DNA of 64,000 nt, taken from the NCBI RefSeq assembly GCF_002777255.1, contig NZ_CP017634.1:2864903-2928902 (forward strand), in the 5' to 3' direction. This document shows positions 35,738-43,133 of this stretch, in pieces. How positions within the stretch are numbered: position 1 is the stretch's first letter; each line of letters begins with the position of its first letter. The position numbers were made by a program, and so were the translations under genes. This DNA is from Candidatus Formimonas warabiya. Its GTDB lineage: Bacteria; Bacillota; Dehalobacteriia; Dehalobacteriales; Dehalobacteriaceae. Below the pieces are notes generated by a model. It did not search any database. It worked only from the letters and a program-made list of their open reading frames with translations, and had not been told where the DNA came from.

Positions 35738-37441
35738 AAGGGCACTGAAAAAGTCCATTCGCATAAGCGGGATGGATTTTTTCATATATTTTTGGTATAA
35801 TTATGCATAGAAAGAAAGGATGGATGGGAGCGGGAGAGAATGCTGAGGGACAACAGTCAAATGCAATTGTCCTTGTCACCATATCAAGGGCTTTATGATA
35901 TCGTGGTTCCCCAAGAACACCTGTTGCGAAAAATCAAAGAGCATATAGATTTCAGCTTTGTGAATCCCATGTTGCGGAAACAGTATTGTGAAAACTTCGG
36001 GCGCCCGGCTAAGGAGCCGGAGATGATGTTCAAGCTGATGTTTTTGAAAAAAATGTACGATTTGTCTGACGAAAAGCTAATAAGTGGCGCGCAGACCGAC
36101 ATGGCATACAAATACTTTCTGGATTTAGACCCAGAAGCTGAAATGATAGATCCAAGTTTGCTCACAAAATTTCGCAAGACCCGCATTACAGAAGATATTT
36201 TGGAAGATATGCTAAGAGAAACCATACGGCAAGGGATAGAAAAAGGAATCATCAAATCCACAGCGATCATAGTGGATTCTACCCATACAAACTCGGCGGC
36301 ACGGCCCAAAACGGTCACACAGGTACTGAGAGAACTTAGCAAACAATTCCGCAGAAAGATTTACCGTGAGATGATAGAGCTTTCCGAAAAGTTTCCGGAA
36401 AAGCCAAGCGAAACCGCAGAATTGGCGGAGGAAATCGAATATACATACCACTTGCTTGAAAATGTCAAAGAGGACATACTGCAAAGCGAGAAAATTTCGC
36501 TGATTGAACTGTATGAGCGCATTAAGGAATTGCTGGACACACAGCGTATTCGTGAAATACGTTCCAAAAACGATGAGGATGCCCGCTTTGGGCACAAAAC
36601 GGCAACCAGTACATTTTTCGGTTATAAAAGCCATCTGGCTATGAGCGAAGAGCGGATCATAACAGGCATTGAAGTCACACACGGTGGAGAAGCGGATTGC
36701 AAGCAACTTCCGGCACTACTTGAAAAATCCCAAAACAATGGTGTTGAGGTTAAGGAAATTATTGGCGACATGGCGTATGTCAGCGAAGATAACCTTGATA
36801 CTTGCGAAGAAGACGGCGTGATGCTTTTCGCTAAAACGAATTCCGCTGTGGCGGCTGCTGCCGCCTCGTCGCTGGATGAAGGTTTTTCTTTCAACAAAGA
36901 TGCCGGATTGTTACAATGTCCGGCAGGGGAATTGGCTATGCGTGTTGAAAAAAGGGCCGCAGAGAATGGGAATACCTATTTGAGATATGTGTTTAGCAAA
37001 GTCAAGTGCCGAAAATGCCCGCTATGGGAGCAGTGCCGTGTTGGGAAATCAAAAGCGAAAGAACGGAGTTACAGCATCACGCAGCCGAACGAGAAAAACC
37101 GCCTAAGACTTGAATTTGAAGCCGGTGAATACTTCCGTGAACGGCTGAAAATCCGGCACCGTATTGAAGAAAAAAACGGTGAAATGAAAGTGGCGCACGG
37201 TCTTGGCAAAGCCGATTCCGTGGGGCTTGACGCCATGCGATTACAAACGTATTTTACAGCGTTTGTGGTAAATGTGAAGCGGATAGTTAAGCTTTCCGCA
37301 CTAAATCCGGCCTGATTGGGGCTGCTTTTTTATTTCAAGCGAAACCCAACAAATTTTCCGCTTATTCCTACGAAAATTACAACGCATATTTATGCACTGA
37401 GAAATCCCCGTCTCTAAAAACGGGGATTTTTCAGTGCCCTT
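35738..37441 (+). mobile_element. Complete IS1182-type insertion sequence
   Basis: 1704 bp, bounded by perfect 15-bp terminal inverted repeats AAGGGCACTGAAAAA (35738-35752 and, inverted, 37427-37441). It is flanked by a 7-bp direct repeat TATAAAC (35731-35737 and 37442-37448), the probable target duplication. It carries one intact transposase. Intact ends, target repeats and reading frame indicate recent insertion and likely activity. Near each end a smaller internal hairpin is visible, such as TCCCCG/CGGGGA at 37404-37426. Confidence 0.92.
35840..37315 (+). CDS. IS1182-family transposase
   Basis: A 491-aa DDE transposase. N-terminal DUF772-type region (LYDIVVPQEHLLRKIKEHID, GRPAKEPEMMFKLMFLKKMY), then the catalytic domain with IVDSTHTNSAARP (first Asp), GDMAYVSEDNL (second Asp) and HRIEEKNGEMKVAHGLGKA (Glu near the C-terminus). 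A Cys cluster (CRKCPLWEQC) in the insert is typical of the family. Full length and uninterrupted, with a GGGAG ribosome site before the ATG. Confidence 0.95.
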   Translation: MLRDNSQMQLSLSPYQGLYDIVVPQEHLLRKIKEHIDFSFVNPMLRKQYCENFGRPAKEPEMMFKLMFLKKMYDLSDEKLISGAQTDMAYKYFLDLDPEAEMIDPSLLTKFRKTRITEDILEDMLRETIRQGIEKGIIKSTAIIVDSTHTNSAARPKTVTQVLRELSKQFRRKIYREMIELSEKFPEKPSETAELAEEIEYTYHLLENVKEDILQSEKISLIELYERIKELLDTQRIREIRSKNDEDARFGHKTATSTFFGYKSHLAMSEERIITGIEVTHGGEADCKQLPALLEKSQNNGVEVKEIIGDMAYVSEDNLDTCEEDGVMLFAKTNSAVAAAAASSLDEGFSFNKDAGLLQCPAGELAMRVEKRAAENGNTYLRYVFSKVKCRKCPLWEQCRVGKSKAKERSYSITQPNEKNRLRLEFEAGEYFRERLKIRHRIEEKNGEMKVAHGLGKADSVGLDAMRLQTYFTAFVVNVKRIVKLSALNPA

Positions 37442-37580
37442 TATAAACCGTGGTTTGCGGGATTTAATCGCTGAACTGATATATATTCAGATGTTTTTTT
37501 CTAATAATTAAGATTACCTTAACATAATACTGCCGGCCATTCCTGCCGGGAATATTCAATCAACGGGATCGGATGCTTCG

Positions 37581-38717
37581 TTATGACTGTTGCTTTCTTC
37601 TGGAATAGCGGCGATAAAAAACCTGATACTTTTCTTCAGGTTCCACCTGCAGCTCTTTCTCCAGCATTTGGGCATATATCTCGTATTGCCGGCAATACCG
37701 GGCGGCTTTGGAGGGCTGCATGTAGAGATCCAGCAAGGCCTGATGCGCAGCTTCTGACCACGGATTGATTTCCAGCAACCTTTTCAGGTGGCGTTCGGCT
37801 CCACTGTTTTGACCCCGTGCCTGATAATAAGCCGACAACTGGAACAACAATGCTTCAAAACGTCTATCCAGCCAGTTCCACGTCTCCATTACCCATATAT
37901 AATCTTCTCCACCCAGAAACGGTCCTTGATAGCTCTCAATCAGATGCTCCGCCGCCTGTACATTCCCTGCATCCAGGAACGCATGGGTATTTATGAAGTT
38001 TACAAAATCGATGTAATCACAAATGCCCGGTGCTACCTCCAAAGTATAGCTTTCCCGGATGAGCAAATGGGAACGGTCAACGCCAAAACTTTCCAGCATA
38101 TTGCGCAGGTTGTAAACGGTAACATGCAAATGATTAATGGTTTTTTTATCCTCAACCCCTTCAAACAACACATCAATCAGTTCTTTGCGGCTGACTTCCC
38201 GTCCAAAGTGAACAATGAGGTAGGCAAACAGTTCTCTCATTTTGCGGTTGGTTAGCTTCATTATCTCTCTGGTTTCACCCTCCCGGGAAAGCTCCAGCTT
38301 GCCAAAACAACGCAGCGATATGGTACTTTGTTTGCGGCTGCCGGTCTGCCGTAGCCTGTGCTGTTGCAGCATGTGCCGGATGGTTTGATGAAAACGATCT
38401 TCATCAACCGGCTTTAGTATGTAATCCAGTGGGTAGGTGCGGAAGGCTTCCAGGGAAAATTCCGCATGAGCGGTAACGAACACGATAACAACGCCCTGAT
38501 AAAGTTCTTGCAGCTTAAGCGCCAGTTCAATACCGTTTATATTGGGCATATCGATATCTAAAAAAACCACATCCGGTTTATCTTGTTCCATTTTTTTCAT
38601 GGCCTCCAGCGGATTTTTAAACATTCCGCCGACGGCCAGTTCCGGGTAGCCTCGCAGCAAATACCCCAATTCCTGCAAGGCCGGCAGCTCATCATCAATA
38701 ATATAAACCTGCAGCAT
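37581..38717 (-). CDS. Response regulator, REC + OmpR-type HTH + BTAD (SARP-like)
   Basis: A 378-aa regulator. Residues 1-120 form a receiver with an intact acid pair (IIDDE), phospho-acceptor Asp in FLDIDMPNINGIE and Lys in YILKPVDEDRF. Residues about 135-230 form a winged-helix DNA-binding domain (FGKLELSREG, NRKMRELFAYLI, VTVYNLRNMLE). Residues about 235-370 form a BTAD/TPR-like bacterial transcriptional activation domain (LLEINPWSEAAHQALLDLYM). It lies 31 nt downstream of the hybrid kinase and is its cognate partner. Targets are unknown; the adjacent giant SLH gene is a candidate. Confidence 0.93.
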   Translation of the reverse strand: MLQVYIIDDELPALQELGYLLRGYPELAVGGMFKNPLEAMKKMEQDKPDVVFLDIDMPNINGIELALKLQELYQGVVIVFVTAHAEFSLEAFRTYPLDYILKPVDEDRFHQTIRHMLQQHRLRQTGSRKQSTISLRCFGKLELSREGETREIMKLTNRKMRELFAYLIVHFGREVSRKELIDVLFEGVEDKKTINHLHVTVYNLRNMLESFGVDRSHLLIRESYTLEVAPGICDYIDFVNFINTHAFLDAGNVQAAEHLIESYQGPFLGGEDYIWVMETWNWLDRRFEALLFQLSAYYQARGQNSGAERHLKRLLEINPWSEAAHQALLDLYMQPSKAARYCRQYEIYAQMLEKELQVEPEEKYQVFYRRYSRRKQQS

Positions 38718-38748
38718 CCGCCATTACCTCCTATGCCGGTTTTTCGCA

Positions 38749-41700
38749 CTATATTTCCAAGGGGATTTCCATATAAACTTCAGTCCCCTTACCTTCCGAA
38801 CTTGTTATGGTCAGCCCTTTTCCGTACATCTTTCTCAATCGCCCGTCTATATTATAGAGTCCAATCCCCCGGCTGCTTCTGTATTCATTTTGAACATCAG
38901 CCAATTTTTCCGGAGACATCCCGACACCGTCATCTTTTACACCCACCTTTATAACATGATCATCCCTGCTGATATAAATCAGGATGCGGCCCCCTTCCGG
39001 TTTGGTCCGCAATCCATGCATGACCGCATTTTCAGCCAGCGGTTGAAGGATCAGCGGGGGAAGGGTGAAGGATGCTTCCTCCACCTCATAGTCGACCTTA
39101 ATCATCTCTCCATAGCGGGCTCTTTCAATCTCCATGTAGGAACGGACAAGGCTCAACTCTCTCTCAATGGGTACAACTTCCTCAAGTTCCCTGAAATCAA
39201 AACAGTTTCTTAAATAACGACTGAATTCAACCAGCAGTTTTCTGGCCCGGTCAGCATCGCTACGGGATATGGATACCACGGTATTCAGAGCATTGTGAAT
39301 GAAATGAGGACGTATCTGGGCCTGCAAAAATTTAGTTTCCGCCTTGATTGCTTGGTCCACGGTCTTTTTTAGTTCAACCAGTGTTCTCACCCTGGCCAGA
39401 AGCTCTTCGGTATCAAAAGGTTTGGCCAGGTAATCGTTGGCTCCCGCTTCCATCCCCATCACGATATCCGGTGCGGCCGTCCTGGCAGTCAGCATCAATA
39501 TCGGCAGTTCGGAAATGGAAAATTGTTTTCTGATTTCACGGCATATCACATAGCCTGACAGTCCGGGCAGCATTACGTCCAGAATGACCAGATACCATTC
39601 TTTCATCCTTCCGAATTCGGCAAAGAACTCCTTACTGGAAGTAACTGCTGTAACCGAATAGTTTTCCATTATCAAAATACTGGATAAGGACATCAGATTG
39701 GCCTCATTATCGTCCACCAGCATAATATGGGGGCCATCTCCTTTATGCCGGAACGGGAAGCTGTTAAGATAGGTCTCTCTGTATACTGAAGCAGCTATTT
39801 CGGCTGATGCGGTTGCATACTGCATCAGTTTTTCCGGTGCGGCTTTCGTAGAAACAGGTATCGAAAAATAGAATCTTGAACCAGTTCCAACCCTTGATTC
39901 GACCCGTATTTTACCGCCATGGGCTTCAACCAGATATTTGCTGAGGGAAAGCCCCAGTCCCGTGCCTCCACTCCTTTTGGTAAGGGAATCTTCAATTTGC
40001 CGGAAGGATTCAAATATTATGTCAAACTGGTCCTCAGCAATGCCAATTCCTGTATCCTCTACACAAATTTCCACCATCTCTCCCGCTTGAGCCGCTGTTA
40101 CCTTTATGTATCCATTTTCCGTAAATTTTACAGCATTTCCCATTAAATTGTACAGTATCTGGATCAACCTGTTCTCATCCGCGTAAATATCCGGAAGGCC
40201 ATCCGGTATATCATTTATCATTTGCACCTCGTTCTTATTTGATCTGGCGAATACATTCATAACGCTATCAACCATGCGTTTCAGGTTGACAGGCTCCAAG
40301 TTCATGTGTAAATCGTAATTCTTGAGTTTTGAATAATCCAAAATATCATTTATCAGGTTAGAAAGGCGTTTCCCATTACTTATAATCATCTCCAGACCAG
40401 TCTTTTGTCTTTTATTTATGGTTCCATCCGCTTGCCGGGATATGCTTTCCGCGATATTTATCATAGCATTGAGGGGTGTTCTCAGTTCATGAGATGTGTT
40501 GGCCAGAAACTCATCCTTCATTTTGTCAAGCTTCATTAGTTTTTCCGACAGCAGTGTGGCGTCAGCGTATGCCTTTGATAATCGTTTCGCCAGGACAAAG
40601 GCTTGCAGAAAAAGCAATATAAGAAACCCAAAAGTGATAAATTCCCCGAAGCTGGAGGAAATTATATTATTTTGGTAAAGAACATCATGGACTCCTGCCA
40701 GTACGGCAACTAAAGTGCCGATTAATATAATTACCGAATCCACTTTATTCTTTTGGAAGGCTCTCGCGCTGCATGTGACTGTATAAACAACTATTGCCAG
40801 CACCACACCCTCAATGGGATATGACAGGCTGGTATACATATAAATAGGAAAAAATATAATAAACAGCGACATTAAAGCGGCATAAACCGTAAATACTCTT
40901 TTTAGCTTCGATGAAGTTTGTTTCGGGAACAATTCTCCTATCAGCAATACCAATGCTACGGGAAACCAGACCAGAGAGACGTAGTCTATGGTGACGATAA
41001 CATGATATCCGGCCCCGGGAATTATTCTGTTTATGATATAATCACCGTATATAACTGTCCTGCCGATGGCCATCAGACACATCAGTACATAGTATAAGCT
41101 GGTCCTGTCCTCCTTGCGCATGAGAAAAATGCAGAGATAGTAAAGCATCATGATGAGAAATGCCCCAACCAAAAACAAATCTTTATAGGCGATGATTTTA
41201 TCATACTCAACTATTTGGGGAACTGAGCCCATAAAAACAGGATACCATGCACCGCCCCGGGCATAGGAAAAGTTTGCAACCTGGAGAATTATATCGAAGT
41301 CCCTTGAAGGCGGGGTGAATTCGGCCAAAACAGGGCGGTATTCCGGCATAAAATGCTGCCGGTCGGAGCCGACCTTACCGTTGCAGGCAATCAACCGGTC
41401 GTTTATGTAGAGGTTGTAAGCGGTAGAAACCGTAGGCATTCTGATAGCCAATGCCTGTCCTAGCGGCGCATTTTTTATCTTCAGCCGGTAGGTTGCATAC
41501 CCGAAGCCGGGCAGGCTTTGTCCGTTGATTCGGTAAGTATTCCACACCCGGGGCACTTCAGCCATCAAGTCAGGCTTACGGTTACTGTCATAAAGATCAT
41601 CATAATTAAGCAGCTGTTGCCAGTAGAATTCCCAAAAACCGCTGAGGTTAATGAGCCCGTTCTGCGTGCGATTCCAATCGGCCAGATCAAGAGTCCCATG

Positions 41701-41826
41701 TTGGAGCGATGGACTTTCCGTCCGATTATTTGATTGTTTCAGAGCTACCGTAGATAGAAAAAAAGCTGATAAAATAATAATCAGCAGCATCAGCAGTATT
41801 TTTACCAGATTACCCTTTATTTTCAT
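38749..41826 (-). CDS. 7TM-DISM hybrid sensor kinase with two kinase cores
   Basis: A 1025-aa protein. Signal/TM at 10-30; extracellular jelly-roll 7TMR-DISMED2 domain (about 45-205) expected to bind a carbohydrate-like ligand; seven TM helices (about 210-425); HisKA with LANTSHELRTPLN (His about 457); HATPase (NLMGNAVKFTENGY, EDTGIGI, GGTGLGLSL); a receiver (VILDVMLPGLSGY, LAKPFDTEE); then a second, LytS-type kinase core (QAQIRPHFIHNALNTV; PLAENAVMHGL). Two histidine kinase modules of different families around a receiver make a built-in phosphorelay. The response regulator follows immediately. A surface-sensing role next to S-layer protein genes is plausible inference. Confidence 0.93.
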   Translation of the reverse strand: MKIKGNLVKILLMLLIIILSAFFLSTVALKQSNNRTESPSLQHGTLDLADWNRTQNGLINLSGFWEFYWQQLLNYDDLYDSNRKPDLMAEVPRVWNTYRINGQSLPGFGYATYRLKIKNAPLGQALAIRMPTVSTAYNLYINDRLIACNGKVGSDRQHFMPEYRPVLAEFTPPSRDFDIILQVANFSYARGGAWYPVFMGSVPQIVEYDKIIAYKDLFLVGAFLIMMLYYLCIFLMRKEDRTSLYYVLMCLMAIGRTVIYGDYIINRIIPGAGYHVIVTIDYVSLVWFPVALVLLIGELFPKQTSSKLKRVFTVYAALMSLFIIFFPIYMYTSLSYPIEGVVLAIVVYTVTCSARAFQKNKVDSVIILIGTLVAVLAGVHDVLYQNNIISSSFGEFITFGFLILLFLQAFVLAKRLSKAYADATLLSEKLMKLDKMKDEFLANTSHELRTPLNAMINIAESISRQADGTINKRQKTGLEMIISNGKRLSNLINDILDYSKLKNYDLHMNLEPVNLKRMVDSVMNVFARSNKNEVQMINDIPDGLPDIYADENRLIQILYNLMGNAVKFTENGYIKVTAAQAGEMVEICVEDTGIGIAEDQFDIIFESFRQIEDSLTKRSGGTGLGLSLSKYLVEAHGGKIRVESRVGTGSRFYFSIPVSTKAAPEKLMQYATASAEIAASVYRETYLNSFPFRHKGDGPHIMLVDDNEANLMSLSSILIMENYSVTAVTSSKEFFAEFGRMKEWYLVILDVMLPGLSGYVICREIRKQFSISELPILMLTARTAAPDIVMGMEAGANDYLAKPFDTEELLARVRTLVELKKTVDQAIKAETKFLQAQIRPHFIHNALNTVVSISRSDADRARKLLVEFSRYLRNCFDFRELEEVVPIERELSLVRSYMEIERARYGEMIKVDYEVEEASFTLPPLILQPLAENAVMHGLRTKPEGGRILIYISRDDHVIKVGVKDDGVGMSPEKLADVQNEYRSSRGIGLYNIDGRLRKMYGKGLTITSSEGKGTEVYMEIPLEI

Positions 41827-41945
41827 TTCATGCTCCTGTTGTTACAGCTTGGTTTGTATCATAGACGCTTACGAACGCAATTCCGGCTTGCGGGCAACGC
41901 TCAAGGCTTTTCGTTTCCAAAACATTTTTTACTTCGATCATTATT

Positions 41946-42119
41946 GTCAACTTCCTGCAAAGATTGGAAAGAAAATTAGGCAAAGATGGTTTGGAAGAGT
42001 ATGTAAAGGCTTTATTTAAGGAAATGTGTTTAAATAAAATGGAAGATACTGCTGTTATAAAAGTGGTATCCTTTATTTTTTGGGGTATACTAAATTATTG
42101 TACCTATGAAGGAAGGTGA
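41946..42119 (+). pseudogene. Orphan C-terminal fragment, family unknown
   Basis: A 58-codon open frame with no start codon upstream, reading ...RLERKLGKDGLEEYVKALF and ending [18 protein letters not shown] before TGA at 42117-42119. The composition (amphipathic helix then hydrophobic stretch) is protein-like rather than random, and the stop overlaps the ribosome site of the next frame. It is probably the 3' remnant of a gene whose front was lost. I do not recognise it. Confidence 0.35.
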
Positions 42120-42123
42120 TAAA

Positions 42124-42366
42124 ATGACTAACTCAAAGAGAGTACCCAATTGCTTAGTAACTGAAAAGAGTCCTTATCTTTTGCAACACGCATACAACCC
42201 AGTTGACTGGTACCCATGGGGTGAAGAAGCCTTCGACAAGGCGAAAAAAGAAGATAAGCCTATATTCCTAAGCATTGGGTACTCTTGCGATATTGGTTAC
42301 AGAAATCAGTTTGTCACTGGTGGCAAAAGTTACAAACCTGTTATTCCAGATAATGTTGCACTTTAA
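42124..42366 (+). pseudogene. Truncated DUF255 (YyaL/thioredoxin-domain) N-terminus, copy 1
   Basis: An ATG at 42124 with GGAAGG upstream starts an 80-codon frame matching the N-terminus of DUF255 proteins: [38 protein letters not shown] and IFLSIGYSC. Full-length members are some 600-700 aa. Here the match stops exactly where the conserved TCHWCH thioredoxin-like motif should follow, and 25 unrelated residues lead to a stop. A second relic at 45658 stops at the same point, and both share the sequence beyond it. Its own ribosome site and terminator leave open that a short peptide is made. Confidence 0.75.
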
Positions 42367-42390
42367 GTTCTCAGCTTAAGGTGCTTTTTT
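42358..42390 (+). terminator. Terminator after DUF255 relic 1
   Basis: GCACTTTAAG (42358-42367) pairs with CTTAAGGTGC (42375-42384) with one G-T pair and is followed by TTTTTT. The left arm overlaps the stop codon of the relic. Confidence 0.75.
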
Positions 42391-42434
42391 ATTACTACCA
42401 CGATACACACGATACATAAGTAATAAAAATCATG

Positions 42435-42484
42435 TTGACCGATGATCACTAAAATGCTATTATTATATTGACCGATGGTTAGTA
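42435..42484 (+). promoter_or_regulatory. TetR promoter with duplicated operator
   Basis: TTGACC (42435-42440), 17-nt spacer, TATTAT (42458-42463) forms a sigma-A-type promoter. The word TTGACCGATG followed by [AG]T occurs twice, at 42435-42451 and 42468-42484, 33 nt apart: one copy covers the -35 and the other lies just after the -10. This is the expected arrangement for autorepression by the TetR protein encoded 25 nt further on. Confidence 0.65.
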
Positions 42485-42507
42485 TAAAATATTAGGAGGT
42501 AAACCCC

Positions 42508-43119
42508 ATGCCTTTACAGCTTTACGATAAAGAACGAATTTTGGAAGCTTGCTTTGATGTGTTTGCCCGCCATGGATATGCAAATACCTCCACCACGATG
42601 CTGGCGGAACAGGCCGGCATATCCAAAGCACTGATCTTTCACCATTTTAAGAGCAAGAAAGAATTGTATTTCAGTGTTTTAGATAGATGCTTCGAAAAAG
42701 GAAGGATTGAAATGGGCTTTGATACCCTATTGGAAAACCAGGATTTTTTTGAAGCCAAAGAAAAATCAAGTATTATCAAATTCCATTATTATAAAAGCAA
42801 TCCCGACTTAATGAGGATTATAAGAGAAGCTTTTTATACGACACCGGATGAACTTAAAATGGAGATTCAAGAAAAGTATGGAGTGTTGCTTGCTAATAAT
42901 GAAAAGGAATGGAAGCGTTTATTCGAAAAGGTTTCTCTCAGAGAAGGCGTGAATCGTGAGCAGGCTTTCAGATTGGTCATGCTTACGCTGGATTATTTCG
43001 ATAACAAGTATTTATCAGATATAAAGATTAACGATGATTTGGAAGAAAGGTATCTTCAAGACTTTCTTGAGGAGAGGAACAGCTTTCTTTCAATGATTCG
43101 ATTTGGAATTGCAAAGTAG
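42508..43119 (+). CDS. TetR/AcrR-family regulator
   Basis: A 203-aa protein. The N-terminal TetR HTH reads ILEACFDVFARHGYANTSTT then LAEQAGISKALIFHHFKSKK (about 10-52); the rest is a helical ligand domain typical of the family. AGGAGG precedes the ATG. It is 14 nt upstream of the PEP-utilising enzyme gene and co-transcribed with it, so it probably represses that enzyme until an inducer binds. Confidence 0.93.
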   Translation: MPLQLYDKERILEACFDVFARHGYANTSTTMLAEQAGISKALIFHHFKSKKELYFSVLDRCFEKGRIEMGFDTLLENQDFFEAKEKSSIIKFHYYKSNPDLMRIIREAFYTTPDELKMEIQEKYGVLLANNEKEWKRLFEKVSLREGVNREQAFRLVMLTLDYFDNKYLSDIKINDDLEERYLQDFLEERNSFLSMIRFGIAK

Positions 43120-43133
43120 AAAGGGATGCTTTT

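Larger units (their letters stand above)
35714..37465. repeat. Hairpin split by the insertion sequence
   Basis: AAATCCCGCAAAC (35714-35726) and its exact complement (37453-37465) flank the IS at equal distance. Removing the element and one copy of the 7-bp target repeat restores a 13-bp stem with a 15-nt loop, with TATAAAC exactly in the loop centre (4+7+4 nt). This was probably the terminator between the kinase/regulator genes and the receiver gene. Confidence 0.8.
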
